Of a stretch of DNA of 64,000 nucleotides, positions 18,710 through 28,163 are shown one piece after another; position 1 is the first letter of the stretch, and every line of letters starts with the position of its first letter. The DNA comes from Candidatus Tectimicrobiota bacterium. Its GTDB lineage: Bacteria > JACPUC01. The notes below the pieces were generated by a model. That model did not search any database, was not told where the DNA came from, and saw nothing but the letters and a program-made list of their open reading frames with translations. The translations under genes and the position numbers were made by a program. The stretch lies in assembly GCA_016192455.1 (NCBI GenBank), contig JACPUC010000003.1:124001-188000 (forward strand). Direction: 5' to 3'.

Positions 18710-20128
18710 ATGGCGCATGCCGACCTGCGTGAGTTTCTTGGGCTCTTGGAGAAGAACGGCTTGCTGGTGCGCGTCAAAGCCGAGGTGGACCCCGTCTACG
18801 AGATCGGCGCCATCGTCCGGCGGGTCTTCGACCGGCGTGGTCCCGCCCTGCTCTTCGAGAAGGTGAAGGGCAGCGCCCATGCGATGCTGAGCGGCGCCAT
18901 GGACACCTTCAAGCGCTACGCCCTGGGCATCGGCACGGCGGAGAACCCCGCCGCCATCATGGAGAAAGTGCGCTGGGCCACCAAGAATCCGCGCCCGGCG
19001 GTGGTCGTCGCTCGCGGCGTCTGCCAGGAGAACGTTATGGAAGGCGACGCCGTCGATCTCCTCGGCCTGCCGGTGCCCCTTTGGCACCGGCTGGACGGCG
19101 GCAAGTACATCGGCACCCTCGGCGTCTCCTTCGTGAAGGACCCGGAGACCGGCGTGCGCAACGTTGGCATCTACCGGCACCAGCTCCACGGCGCGGACCG
19201 CATGGGGCTGAACGGCACGCAGCAGATGGGGGTGCTGTACCAGAAGCACCAGCAGCGCGGCCGGCCGATGCCCATCGCCGTGGCGATCGGCGTCGATCCC
19301 TACGTGCTGGCGGCGAGTTGCTTCCGCCCGCCGCTGGGGCACGACGAGCTCGACATCGCCGGGGCTCTGCGCGGCGCCCCGGTGGAGATGGTGCGCTGCC
19401 GCAGCATCGATGCCGAGGCCCCGGCCAACGCCGAGATCGTCATCGAGGGCGAGGTTTCACCAAACCCGGACGACTGGGAGATGGAGGGCAACTTCGGCGA
19501 GTTCACGGGCTACTACGGCGGCATGAAGAGCCCCAAGCCGGTCATCAAGGTAAAGGCCGTCACGCACCGCAACCAGCCGATCTTCCAGGGAACCCTCGAA
19601 GGCAAGCCGCCCTCGGAGAGCACCACCCTGCGCACCATCGGTCACTCCGCCGGCGCCTGGTTCACCCTGACCCACTGCGGCACGCCCGGGTTTAAGGATT
19701 GCTACGTCACCGACATGGGGGGCGCGAACCTCTGGGTGGTCATCCAGATGAGCCGCCAGTACTACCAGGGGAACTCCCGGCAGCTCATGCGCGCTCTCTG
19801 GGCCACGGGACACTACGGCAAGTTCGCCGTCGTCGTCGATGCGGACATCGACATCTACGACCGCGGCCAGGTGGAATGGGCCATGGCGACGCGGGTGCAG
19901 CCGCACCGCGACATCATCATCACCTCGAACCGCGAGTGCGGCATCAACCTCGATCCCTCCATCCCGCCGGAGGTTCGGGAATACCCGGACACGGCGACCT
20001 CGAAGATCGGCATCGACGCCACCCTGCAGTACAAGGGCTTCGAGTTCGTCCCCCTGGCCGTTCCCAGCCCCGCCGACGTGCGGCACGTCGACGAGCGCTG
20101 GCCGGACTACGGCATCGACCTCGCTTGA
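18710..20128 (+). CDS. UbiD family (de)carboxylase, first copy
   Basis: Start at the ATG at 18710, eight nt after AGGAGG. The 472-residue protein aligns along its length with UbiD-family prenylated-FMN enzymes, which reversibly decarboxylate aromatic or alpha,beta-unsaturated acids. Characteristic stretches are HRLDGGKYIGTLGVSFVKDPETG, ANAEIVIEGEVSPN followed by EGNFGEFTGYYGG (with active-site acidic residues), THRNQPIFQGT, and DADIDIYDRGQVEWAMATR. No ubiX-type flavin prenyltransferase is in the window, so prFMN must be made elsewhere. It is the last gene of the plus-strand set, directly after the TauABC-like importer, suggesting that it acts on the imported acid. It is not UbiD of ubiquinone synthesis by context. 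Confidence 0.92.
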   Translation: MAHADLREFLGLLEKNGLLVRVKAEVDPVYEIGAIVRRVFDRRGPALLFEKVKGSAHAMLSGAMDTFKRYALGIGTAENPAAIMEKVRWATKNPRPAVVVARGVCQENVMEGDAVDLLGLPVPLWHRLDGGKYIGTLGVSFVKDPETGVRNVGIYRHQLHGADRMGLNGTQQMGVLYQKHQQRGRPMPIAVAIGVDPYVLAASCFRPPLGHDELDIAGALRGAPVEMVRCRSIDAEAPANAEIVIEGEVSPNPDDWEMEGNFGEFTGYYGGMKSPKPVIKVKAVTHRNQPIFQGTLEGKPPSESTTLRTIGHSAGAWFTLTHCGTPGFKDCYVTDMGGANLWVVIQMSRQYYQGNSRQLMRALWATGHYGKFAVVVDADIDIYDRGQVEWAMATRVQPHRDIIITSNRECGINLDPSIPPEVREYPDTATSKIGIDATLQYKGFEFVPLAVPSPADVRHVDERWPDYGIDLA

Positions 20129-20280
20129 TAGCTGCTGATGCGAACCGCCCGCGCGGGGCGGCGGTCGGCTTTGCGCCGCCCTTGCCGCGGGCAGCAAAAG
20201 AGGGGCGCCGCTCGCCGCGCACCCCTCACCCTTCCGCTTCGTCCTCTCCAGCGCCCCAACGCCGCCTCGCCGCGCGGCGC

Positions 20281-22350
20281 TCACTTCCTCCCCGGCAGCG
20301 CTCCCTCCACGGCGATGATCAGGTTCAAGTAGTCATCCACCGTCGCCGCGGCGCTCGGCGGCACGACGGTGGTCGAGTCGAGCTGCTCGATGATCGCCGG
20401 GCCGACGAAGGCGGCGCCGGGGAGCAGGCGGGCGCGCTCGTAGATGCGCGACTCGGTGAAGCCGCCGGCTTCCTTGAAGTAGACCGGACGCGACCCCTTC
20501 AGCGCCGCCGACGCCTCGCCCCGCTGGGTGTAGCGCCGCAGCTCGGGGCTGGGGAGGTTGCCGGTGGCGGCGATGCGGGCGTTGCCGATCTCGACGGCGA
20601 CGAACTCCAGCGGCACCGTGTAGCCGAACTCCTGCTCGTGCCGCTGCGTGAAGGTGGTGACGAGCCGGTCGATGTCCTCGCGGCTGTAGGTCTTGGTGTC
20701 GATGGGGATGCTGAGGTACTGCGTCTGCGGGAAGTACTTCACGTCCACGATGCGGCTCAGCTCGATGGCGCTCTCCGGGATGTCCTCCTCCTTCAGGGTG
20801 CGAATGGCCCGCTCCTCGAGCTCCGCCCAGACGGCGTTGAACCGTTCGGGCGAGAGGCTGGCGGCCTTCTCGATGATCGGCGCGATGAAGTCGTGCTTCA
20901 CGTGCACCAGGCTGACGCCGAAGGCCGAGGTGACGCCCGGGGAGACGGGGACGATGATCTTCGGGATGGAGAGCTCCTGGGCCAGGGCGGCGGCGTGCAG
21001 GGGCCCGGCGCCGCCGAAGGCCACCAGGGCGAAGTCGCGCGGGTCGTAGCCGCGCTCGACGGTGATGCGGCGGATGGCGTTGGTCATGTTGGTGTTGGCG
21101 ATGTGGATGATGCCGAAGGCCGCCTCCTCGACGGTCATGCCGAAGTGGGCGGCGATCTTCTCCGCGATGGCGGCGCGGGCCAGGTCCGGCCGCAGCGTCA
21201 TCTCGCCCCCCAGGAAGGCCGCAGGGTCGAGCCGCCCGAGGACGAGGTTGGCGTCGGTGTTGGTCGGCTCGCTGCCCCCCTGATCGTAGCAGGCGGGGCC
21301 GGGGATGGCGCCGGCGCTCTGCGGGCCGTTCTTCAGCGCTCCGCCGACGTCGATCCAGGCGATGCTGCCGCCGCCCGCGCCGATCACCTCGAGGTCGACC
21401 GAGGGGTAGCGCACGGGGACGCGAAACTCGACCTTGGTGCCGGGGGTGTAGAGCGGCTGCCCCTTGTAGACGAGGGAGAGGTCCGTGCTCGTCCCTCCCA
21501 TGTCGAAGGTGATGACGTTCTCGTAGCCGGCCAGCCGGCCGATGAAGGCGCCGCCCATGACGCCGCCGGCGGGGCCGGACTGACAGGTGCGCGCCGGAAA
21601 CTTCTTGGCGCTGTCAATGGAGATGACGCCGCCGCCGGAGTGGACGACCAGGATGTCGCCGCGGAAGCCCTTGTTCTTGGCGCGCTTCGTCAGCTCGCTG
21701 TAGTAGTCCTCCACCAGGGGGCCCAGGTAGGCGTTGGCCACGGTGGTGCTGGTGCGCTCGAACTCGCGCTGCTCGGGGAACTCGTTCGAGTTGCAGACGA
21801 AGACGTCGGGCATGAGCTCCTCCACCAGCTCCTTGGCGCGGCGCTCGTGCTCCGGGTTCATGAAGGAGTTGATGAAACAGATGGCGACCGACTGCATGCC
21901 GCGCTTCTTGAAGATTTCCGCCACCCGCCGCACTTCCTCCTCGTTCAGCGGCTCGATGGCGTTGCCCTCGTAGTCGATGCGCTCGCTCACCGTCAGGCGG
22001 TGGCGCCGCAGGACGAGCGGCGCCGGCGGCGCCCAGCGCAGGTCGTAGATGTTCGGGCGGTTGCCGCGCGCGGCCTCCAGCACGTCGCGGAAGCCCTTCG
22101 TGGTGATCAGCCCCGTCAGGGCGCCCTTGCGCTCGAGGATGGCGTTGGTGGCGATGGTGGAGCCGTGCTTGAAGACGCTGATCTCGGAGAGCTGAATCCC
22201 CGCCTTGGCGAGGACGTTCATGATGCCGTCAATGAACGTCGGGGGAGTTGACGGCACCTTGGCGATGGTCATCTCCCCGCTCTCGTCGTTGATGCAGACG
22301 AGATCGCTGAAGGTCCCTCCAATGTCCACGCCGACGGTGTAGCGAGCCAT
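20281..22350 (-). CDS. hyuA: Hydantoinase A/oxoprolinase family ATPase subunit
   Basis: The second of two close ATGs (22350; the other is 22356) is preferred because GAAGGG lies 7 nt before it. The 689-residue protein starts ARYTVGVDIGGTFSD and contains the ASKHA nucleotide-binding signatures, including GPAGGVMGGAFIGRLAG and ITFDMGGTSTDLSLV. It is the ATP-handling partner of HyuB in hydantoinases, oxoprolinases and acetone/acetophenone carboxylases. Here it lies at the end of the minus-strand molybdenum hydroxylase gene set, converging with the plus-strand UbiD gene at 20128. Its HyuB partner is most likely the gene at 5875. Confidence 0.92.
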   Translation of the reverse strand: MARYTVGVDIGGTFSDLVCINDESGEMTIAKVPSTPPTFIDGIMNVLAKAGIQLSEISVFKHGSTIATNAILERKGALTGLITTKGFRDVLEAARGNRPNIYDLRWAPPAPLVLRRHRLTVSERIDYEGNAIEPLNEEEVRRVAEIFKKRGMQSVAICFINSFMNPEHERRAKELVEELMPDVFVCNSNEFPEQREFERTSTTVANAYLGPLVEDYYSELTKRAKNKGFRGDILVVHSGGGVISIDSAKKFPARTCQSGPAGGVMGGAFIGRLAGYENVITFDMGGTSTDLSLVYKGQPLYTPGTKVEFRVPVRYPSVDLEVIGAGGGSIAWIDVGGALKNGPQSAGAIPGPACYDQGGSEPTNTDANLVLGRLDPAAFLGGEMTLRPDLARAAIAEKIAAHFGMTVEEAAFGIIHIANTNMTNAIRRITVERGYDPRDFALVAFGGAGPLHAAALAQELSIPKIIVPVSPGVTSAFGVSLVHVKHDFIAPIIEKAASLSPERFNAVWAELEERAIRTLKEEDIPESAIELSRIVDVKYFPQTQYLSIPIDTKTYSREDIDRLVTTFTQRHEQEFGYTVPLEFVAVEIGNARIAATGNLPSPELRRYTQRGEASAALKGSRPVYFKEAGGFTESRIYERARLLPGAAFVGPAIIEQLDSTTVVPPSAAATVDDYLNLIIAVEGALPGRK

Positions 22351-22400
22351 GCTCATCCCTTCTCTGCGCTGCGTTCCGGTGACGATGGCGGCAAACGTCG

Positions 22401-22640
22401 AGTGGTGCGTCCCACAAGTTCGCTTACCTAGTTGCGGCGGTGCTCGCTGTATTGGCAAGGAGCTTGTCAAGGACCCATGCTCCCCCCTACCCCCATCCCG
22501 TAGGGGCGGTTCGCGAACCGCCCTTACAAGGCGGGGTGCGCGAGGGGACAAGGTTCCCTCGCAGACGTAGGCGCCGGGCGGGGCAAGCCCCGCTCCCTAC
22601 GATCCGCTCCTACGGAGCGCGCGGAGGGGACAAGGTCCCC
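22401..22640 (+). repeat. Dispersed intergenic repeat, copy B
   Basis: Same layout as copy A: GTGGTGCGTCCCACAAGTTC start, a 28-nt palindrome at 22500-22527 with one mismatch, the GGGCGGGGC AA GCCCCGC stem at 22576-22595, and a GGGGAC-AAG-GTCCCC stem at its end (22626-22640). Its right end runs into the 3' end of the molybdenum subunit gene (stop at 22610), so the last few codons of that gene lie within repeat sequence. The left end fills the hyuA upstream gap. Confidence 0.85.
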
Positions 22641-24940
22641 TGCTTGGCTTCGAGGGCGGCGAGCACGCGCTCCGGCGTCAGGGGGAGGTCCCGCAGGCGC
22701 ACGCCGAGGGCATGGCTGACGGCATTGGCGATGGCGGCGGCGGTGGCCACCAGGCCGGGTTCGCCCACCCCCTTGGCGCCGAACGGGCCGTGCGGGTCTT
22801 CCTCCTCGACGATGATCGCGGTCATCTCCTCCGGCACGTCGAGGATGCTGGGAATCTTGTAGTCGATGAAGGAGGGGTTGAGCGTCTGGCCGCCCTCGGT
22901 GCAGAGCTCCTCGAAGAGGGCGTAGCCGAGTCCCTGCGCGAAGCCTCCCTCGATCTGCCCTTCGACCACCGTGGGGTTGATGGCCCGCCCCACGTCGTGG
23001 GCCGCCGCCGCCTTCAGCACCTTGACCTCGCCGGTCTCCACGTCCACCTCGACCTCGACGACGTGCACGCCGAAGATGTACGCGGTCAGCGGCCCGAAGG
23101 GGAAGCCGCGCAGCACCGCCCGCTTCGGGTCGAAGCCGGGGCCGTCGACGATGAAGGAACCCTTGGCGAGGATCGGGCCGCCGCTCACCCAGTGGCTGAT
23201 GGCGCCGAGGTCGCGGTAGGAGAGCGCGCGCTGGGGCGAGCCCTTGACGCGCACCGTCCGATCAACGGTCTCCAGGTCGTCGGGGCTGACCTCGAGCGTC
23301 TTCGCCGCCAACGCCAGGAGCTGCCGGCGGGCGTCGCCGGCCGCCAGGCGCACGGCGTTGCCGACCGTGAAGGTGGTGCGGCTCCCCGCGGTGCCCCAGT
23401 TGAAGGGCGCCGTATCGGAGTCGATGGCGGCGTAGTGGATGTCGCTCATCGGCACGCCGAGCTCCTCGGCGGCGATCTGCGTCAGCACCGTCTCGCAGCC
23501 CTGGCCGATGTCGACGGCGCCGGCCACCAGCCCCACCGTGCCGTCTTCATTGATCTTCACGAAGGCCCCCGCCGAGAGCAGGCCGCTGATGTGGTGCATG
23601 GCGGCGACGCCCATGCCGCGGCGCTTTGTGGGCGAAGAGGAAGCGGAAACCCGACGCCAGCCGGCGCGCGCCGCGGCCTGCTCGAAGCAGCGCCTCAGCC
23701 CGACGCTCGTGTAGCGTTGCCCCCCCAACGCGGTGTCCCCGGTCTGCACGGCGTTGCGCAGGCGCAGCTCGATGGGGTCGAGGCGGAGGCGCTCGGCGAT
23801 GAGGTCGAGCTGGGACTCCGAGGCGAAGGTGGCCTGCGGGTTGCCGAAGCCGCGGAAGGCGCCGCTCTTCGGCAGGTTGGTGTAGACGCAGTAGGCGTCG
23901 ATGCGCACGTGCGGGATGTTGTACGGACCGCGCGCCATCATGGCGCCGAAGCCGGCGATCCCCGGCCCGTCGTCGGCGTAAGCGCCGGTGTTGTAGATGA
24001 GGCGCACCTGCTTGGCGGTGAGGCGCCCGTCGCGCTTGACGCCGGTCTTGATGTCGATGCGGCTGCTGTGGCGCGGCTTGCCGAAGGTGAACTCCTCGTC
24101 GCGGCTGAGGTAGAGCTTCACCTTCTTGCCGCACTTCAGGGCCAGGGCAGCGGCCATGGGCTGCACGGTCGGCTCCATGCGCCCCCCGAAGCCTCCGCCG
24201 ACGCGGCTGTTGATGACGTGGATTTTCGACTGCGGAATGAGCAGGGCCTCGGCGATGCGGATTTGCGTCAGGTGCACCGACTGGGTGTTGCTCCAGACGA
24301 CGAGGCGCCCGCCCGCGTCCACCTCCACCACGGCGCCGCTGCGCTCCAGGTAGGTCTGGTGCACGCGCTGCGTCGTGAAGGTGTCCTCGAAGACCTCGTC
24401 GGCCTCGGCGAAACCGGCGTCAAGGTCTCCTTCGGCGAAGGTGGTGTGGGAGCAGACGTTCCCCTCCTGGACGGCCTCATAGATCTTCACGTAGCTCGCC
24501 AGGTCGGGGTGGAGGAGGGGGGCGCCGGGACGCAGGGCGTCCTCGGCGGTGAACACCGCCGGCAGCTCCTCATACTCCACCTCGATGAGCTGCAAGGCCT
24601 CGGCGGCGGCCTCGTCGGAGCAGGCGGCGACAAGGGCCAGCGGCTCGCCGACGAAACGCGTCACCCCCTTGGCGAGGATCGGCTCATCCTTGATGAAGGG
24701 ACCCATCAGGCCGTCGGGAAGGTCGGCGCCGATGACGATCGCCTTCACCCCGGGCACACGCAGCGCCCGACTGCGCTCAATGTTGACGAGGCGCGCGTGC
24801 GGCTGGCGGCTCCAGAGCACTTTGCCGACGAGGGCGTCGCGGTGCGGGACGTCATCGAAGTAGCGCGACCGCCCGCTGACCTTCTCGGCGGCATCGACCT
24901 TCACCACGCTCGTGCCGACAACCGCCAGGGGCGTTGGCAT
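22610..24940 (-). CDS. Molybdenum hydroxylase large (Mo-cofactor) subunit, xanthine dehydrogenase family
   Basis: The 776-residue protein carries the molybdopterin-binding signatures: GGGFGGR at 248-254, AFRGFGNPQ from 361, and the catalytic glutamate Glu727 in GVGEPGLV. With the FAD (25464) and 2Fe-2S (24953) subunits it forms an electron-transferring hydroxylase that inserts water-derived oxygen into N-heterocycles, aldehydes or aromatic acyl-CoAs. The active-site loop lacks the Cys of form I CO dehydrogenase (AYRCSFR), so a CODH role is not supported. The start codon is 12 nt after the FeS subunit stop. The C-terminal tail (QGTLSPPRAP) is encoded by intergenic repeat sequence and probably is not ancestral. 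Confidence 0.93.
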   Translation of the reverse strand: MPTPLAVVGTSVVKVDAAEKVSGRSRYFDDVPHRDALVGKVLWSRQPHARLVNIERSRALRVPGVKAIVIGADLPDGLMGPFIKDEPILAKGVTRFVGEPLALVAACSDEAAAEALQLIEVEYEELPAVFTAEDALRPGAPLLHPDLASYVKIYEAVQEGNVCSHTTFAEGDLDAGFAEADEVFEDTFTTQRVHQTYLERSGAVVEVDAGGRLVVWSNTQSVHLTQIRIAEALLIPQSKIHVINSRVGGGFGGRMEPTVQPMAAALALKCGKKVKLYLSRDEEFTFGKPRHSSRIDIKTGVKRDGRLTAKQVRLIYNTGAYADDGPGIAGFGAMMARGPYNIPHVRIDAYCVYTNLPKSGAFRGFGNPQATFASESQLDLIAERLRLDPIELRLRNAVQTGDTALGGQRYTSVGLRRCFEQAAARAGWRRVSASSSPTKRRGMGVAAMHHISGLLSAGAFVKINEDGTVGLVAGAVDIGQGCETVLTQIAAEELGVPMSDIHYAAIDSDTAPFNWGTAGSRTTFTVGNAVRLAAGDARRQLLALAAKTLEVSPDDLETVDRTVRVKGSPQRALSYRDLGAISHWVSGGPILAKGSFIVDGPGFDPKRAVLRGFPFGPLTAYIFGVHVVEVEVDVETGEVKVLKAAAAHDVGRAINPTVVEGQIEGGFAQGLGYALFEELCTEGGQTLNPSFIDYKIPSILDVPEEMTAIIVEEEDPHGPFGAKGVGEPGLVATAAAIANAVSHALGVRLRDLPLTPERVLAALEAKQGTLSPPRAP

Positions 24941-24952
24941 AGTCTTCTCCTG

Positions 24953-25456
24953 CTACGGCGCGGCGGCCCCGGCTTCAGGACGCGTGGCCGCGGCGAGCCG
25001 GCGCGCGGCATGCTGCACGGCCGCCACGATCTTCGCATAGCCGGTGCAGCGGCAGAGGTTGCCGGCGAGGTGCTGCTTGATCTCCGCCAGCGTCGGCCGC
25101 GGCTGCACGTCGAGCAGGGCCTTGGCGGCCAGGATCATGCCGGGGATGCAGAAGCCGCACTGCACGGCGCCGAGCTCCATGAACGCCTCCTGCAAGGGAT
25201 GAAGGCGCCCATCAACCGCCAGGCCCTCGATGGTGGTGATCTCTTTGCCCGCGGCGTCGAAGGCGAAGAGGAGGCAGGAGCGCACCGCGGCGCCGTCCAG
25301 CAGCACCGTGCAGGAGCCGCACTCGCCGACCTCGCAGGCCTCCTTCGTGCCGGTGAGGTTGAGGCGGCCGCGCAGGAGATCGATGAGCAGTTCGTTCGCC
25401 GGCGCGTCCAGGGTCTCGGAAGCGCCGTTGACCCGCAGGGTGAGGGAGATCAGCAT
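24953..25456 (-). CDS. Molybdenum hydroxylase small 2Fe-2S subunit
   Basis: ATG at 25456, 7 nt after the FAD-subunit stop and behind GGAGTGAG. The 167-residue protein has both clusters of the family: plant-type ferredoxin cysteines Cys41, Cys46, Cys49 and Cys61, and the helical-domain cluster Cys100, Cys103, Cys135 and Cys137 (QCGFC and CRC). It carries electrons from the molybdenum site to FAD. Gene order FAD-FeS-Mo matches the coxMSL-type arrangement and the three genes are tightly packed, so they form one complex. Confidence 0.95.
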   Translation of the reverse strand: MLISLTLRVNGASETLDAPANELLIDLLRGRLNLTGTKEACEVGECGSCTVLLDGAAVRSCLLFAFDAAGKEITTIEGLAVDGRLHPLQEAFMELGAVQCGFCIPGMILAAKALLDVQPRPTLAEIKQHLAGNLCRCTGYAKIVAAVQHAARRLAAATRPEAGAAAP

Positions 25457-25463
25457 GCGAGGC

Positions 25464-26345
25464 TCACTCCGGGATCGGCAGGCCCGCGGCGGCGACGGCC
25501 CGGCGCAGGGCCCGCCGCGCGAGCACGCGGACCATCTTGCGGCGGTAGTCGGCGGAGGCGCGCAGGTCGCTGATCGGCCGGGCTTCCCGCGCCGCCTGCG
25601 CGGCGGCGGCGGCGATGCTTGCGGCGGTGGGCGCGGCCCCGCGCAGAAGCGCCTCGGCGGCCGGGCAGCGCATCGGCGTGGGGGCCGCGGCCGCCAGGCC
25701 GATGCGCGCCTCGCGCAGCACCCCATCCTGGAGGGCGACGGTTACCGAGACCGCCACGATGGGGATGTCGGTGGCGTTCTTGCGCAGCTTCTCGTGGGCG
25801 CCGCTGCGTCCCGCCAGCTCGGCCGCCACGCTGATGCCGGTGAGGAGTTCGTCCGGCTGGAGCTGCGTCTCGTGGGCGTCGAGGAAGAACTCCTCGATCG
25901 GCAGAGTCCGCTCGCCGTCGCTGCTGCGCAGGTGCAGGCGGGCGCCGGCGGCGATGAGCGCCGCCGCCATGTCGGTGGCGGGGTCGGCGTGGCTGAGGCT
26001 TCCCCCCACGGTGCCCATGCGGCGGATCGGCAGCGAGGCGACGTGGCCCGCCGCCTCGGCGAGGATGGGGTAGTGCGCGGCGATGGTGGCCGATTCGGCG
26101 ATCCACTGGTGCCGCGCCAGGGGGCCGATGCGCAGCCCGGTCGCGGCATCGTAGTCGATGCGGTCCAGGCCGGGGATGGTCTTGATGTTGATCAGGCAGG
26201 TCGGCTCGAAGAGATGCTGCTTCATCAGGATGGTGAGGGCGAGGCCGCCGGCGAAGACCTTGGCCCCTCCATACTCCCGCAGCCAGGCGCAGGCTTCCTC
26301 CACCGAGGTGGCTTCCAGGTATTGGAACTCGCGGACTCTCGCCAT
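25464..26345 (-). CDS. Molybdenum hydroxylase FAD-binding subunit
   Basis: ATG at 26345 is preferred over 26357 because AGGGGGG lies between them. The 293-residue protein has the two FAD motifs of the CoxM/XdhB family, FAGGLALTILMKQ near 37-49 and MGTVGGSLSHADPATD near 107-122. It lacks the extra 4Fe-4S-binding insertion of the 4-hydroxybenzoyl-CoA reductase FAD subunit, which argues against that enzyme although the genomic context is aromatic. It passes electrons to NAD+ or another acceptor. It is 66 nt downstream of the UbiD gene on the same strand. Confidence 0.93.
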   Translation of the reverse strand: MARVREFQYLEATSVEEACAWLREYGGAKVFAGGLALTILMKQHLFEPTCLINIKTIPGLDRIDYDAATGLRIGPLARHQWIAESATIAAHYPILAEAAGHVASLPIRRMGTVGGSLSHADPATDMAAALIAAGARLHLRSSDGERTLPIEEFFLDAHETQLQPDELLTGISVAAELAGRSGAHEKLRKNATDIPIVAVSVTVALQDGVLREARIGLAAAAPTPMRCPAAEALLRGAAPTAASIAAAAAQAAREARPISDLRASADYRRKMVRVLARRALRRAVAAAGLPIPE

Positions 26346-26411
26346 CTCCCCCCTCATGCGACGCCGCCGGTCGGAGCGCCCGCCGCCGATGCCGCTGCGG
26401 CTCGCCGCGGC

Positions 26412-27899
26412 TCAACTGGGGCGCTGGGCGGTGGACTTCATCCCGGTCGGCAGATGGGTGATCCCCTCGCCGGTGATCTTGGACTCCTCCGGCAGCTCGA
26501 TGAGGGGCTTGGTGTAGGTATCCACGAAGCCCTCGATGTAGTCCCCCAGGTTGATGGTATGGGTGGGGAAGTAGCAGGGCTGATTGATCATCGGCGAGGT
26601 CACCTTGTCCAGGCCGATCGGCCGGGTGCAATCGAAGCCCATCTTGGTGACCACCGAGTCGGTGGTGGTGGGATCGAGAGGGATGCCGAGGGTGTCCTGG
26701 ATGAAAACCACGTCGTCCCTGCCGCGGCAGCGGGTGGCGAAGGCCCATTCCACCTGGATGTGGTTGCGCGCGTCGATGTCTTCATCCACGACCCAGACGT
26801 TCTTCACCCCCTGGTACGACAGGACCGTGGAGATCACCTGCTTGCCGTGGCCCGGATAGACCTTCTTGATGCGCACCACGCAGTCGAAGTAAGTGCAGCC
26901 GCCGGGGGTGAGGTAGACGTCGAGGATGCACTCCTGCGGGAAGACCCGTTCCAGCGCCCGATAGACCTCCACCTGGTTGGTGATCAGCATCGGCTGGTTC
27001 TCATCGGGCGGCGGGCCGGTGACGATGTCGTTGTAGATGGGGTTGTTGCGGTGGGTGATGGCGGTCACGTTAAAGACGGGCGCCAGGCGCTCGTCGCCGT
27101 AGTAGCCGGTGAACTCGACGAAGGGGGCCTCGGGGAGACGCTCGTGCGGCGGGATGAGCCCCTCGATGATGATCTCGGCGTTCGCCGGGACCTCGACGTC
27201 GATGGTCTCGCAGCGCACCAGCTCGACCGGTTTCCGCCGCTGCGCGCCGGCGAAGGCGAACTCGTCTTCGTCCAGCGGCATGCTCGTTGAGGCGGCCATC
27301 ATGGTGGCGGGGTCGGCGCCGATGGCCACCGCCATCGGGCACGGTTCCCCGCGCTCCCAGTACATCATGATGATGTGCCAGAGGTTGAAGGGCGACATCC
27401 AGAGGCCGGTCTGATTTTTCTTATGGATGTAGAGGCGATGCACCGAGGCGTTGTGCACCCGCGTCACCGGGTGCTGCACGACGCAGCAGGTGGCGTCGAT
27501 GTACCAGCCGCGGTCCTTCTTGGCGTGCCAGGTGATGGGGAACATGTTCAGGTCCACGGCGTCGCCCGTGATGATGTTCTCCTTGCACGGCCCGTCCTTG
27601 ACCAGCACCGGATCATACTGTCCGATGCGCTTCGAGCCAGCCATGTAGTCCCGCACGAAGTTTTCCGGCGTCGTGTCGAGGCCCATGCAGACGCGCTTCT
27701 GCGTGCCGTACACCGCCACCGTCAGGGGGACGCGATAGCCCTTGACGTTCTCGAACCAGAGGGCGGGCCCCTGGAAGTCGATGGACTTCTTCGCCACCAG
27801 CGTCGTTTCGAGGTAGCGATCGACCTCGCGGGTCACGCGCTTGAGTTCGCCCTGACTCTCAAGGTACGACAGGAAGCTGCGGAAATCGTCGAATGGCAT
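26412..27899 (-). CDS. UbiD family (de)carboxylase, second copy
   Basis: Start at the ATG at 27899 (MPFDDFRSFL), with GGGAGCAAGG just upstream; the longer in-frame extension is not family-like. The 495 residues show the UbiD hallmarks: TGDAVDLNMFPITWH, HRLYIHKKNQTGLWM, ANAEIIIEGLIPP followed by FVEFTGYYGD, THRNNPIYND, and DEDIDARNHIQVEWAFATR. It is clearly divergent from the copy at 18710, so the two probably have different substrates. It leads the molybdenum hydroxylase genes; a decarboxylation or carboxylation step coupled to hydroxylation of the same ring is a reasonable inference. It depends on prenylated FMN made elsewhere. Confidence 0.92.
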   Translation of the reverse strand: MPFDDFRSFLSYLESQGELKRVTREVDRYLETTLVAKKSIDFQGPALWFENVKGYRVPLTVAVYGTQKRVCMGLDTTPENFVRDYMAGSKRIGQYDPVLVKDGPCKENIITGDAVDLNMFPITWHAKKDRGWYIDATCCVVQHPVTRVHNASVHRLYIHKKNQTGLWMSPFNLWHIIMMYWERGEPCPMAVAIGADPATMMAASTSMPLDEDEFAFAGAQRRKPVELVRCETIDVEVPANAEIIIEGLIPPHERLPEAPFVEFTGYYGDERLAPVFNVTAITHRNNPIYNDIVTGPPPDENQPMLITNQVEVYRALERVFPQECILDVYLTPGGCTYFDCVVRIKKVYPGHGKQVISTVLSYQGVKNVWVVDEDIDARNHIQVEWAFATRCRGRDDVVFIQDTLGIPLDPTTTDSVVTKMGFDCTRPIGLDKVTSPMINQPCYFPTHTINLGDYIEGFVDTYTKPLIELPEESKITGEGITHLPTGMKSTAQRPS

Positions 27900-27910
27900 A
27901 GCCTTGCTCC

Positions 27911-27995
27911 CGCTGGATACAGCGTCTCCCCCGAGATGGAACCAGCATCCCGTTGCAGGGATTTCACCTGGAGTGGTTCGCCTGGTTTTGCCAGG
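27911..27995 (-). promoter_or_regulatory. Structured leader upstream of the UbiD/molybdenum hydroxylase genes
   Basis: Between the predicted promoter and the ATG at 27899 lie three stems: CCTGG/CCAGG (27981-27995), GAACC/GGTTC (27939-27943 with 27975-27979) enclosing ATCCC/GGGAT (27947-27962), and CGCTG/CAGCG (27911-27924) just before the ribosome site. The nested arrangement looks like a folded leader. It does not match the Moco, cobalamin or c-di-GMP riboswitch cores I know, so a regulatory role is only a possibility. Confidence 0.3.
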
Positions 27996-28163
27996 ATAGG
28001 CCGCCTTGGAGACTGGAAAGACGTCCGCCGCCTGCAACGTCGAGGCTGCGGAACGGTGACGTTCTTCGCACCCGTGGGCGCGATTTGGGGTGGCCTTCCG
28101 GCGCAGGTCGTCCGCTTGGCCTGGGCGGTCGATCCTCTCCGTCGATGAAGCTGACGAGGCGTT

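Noticed and set aside
22610-26345. Aerobic carbon monoxide dehydrogenase (CoxMSL)
   Set aside because: Gene order fits, but the large subunit lacks the form I AYRCSFR loop; it reads AFRGFG, typical of xanthine dehydrogenase-like enzymes.
27911-27995. Cobalamin, molybdenum cofactor or c-di-GMP riboswitch
   Set aside because: Stems are present but the conserved core sequences of these families are not.
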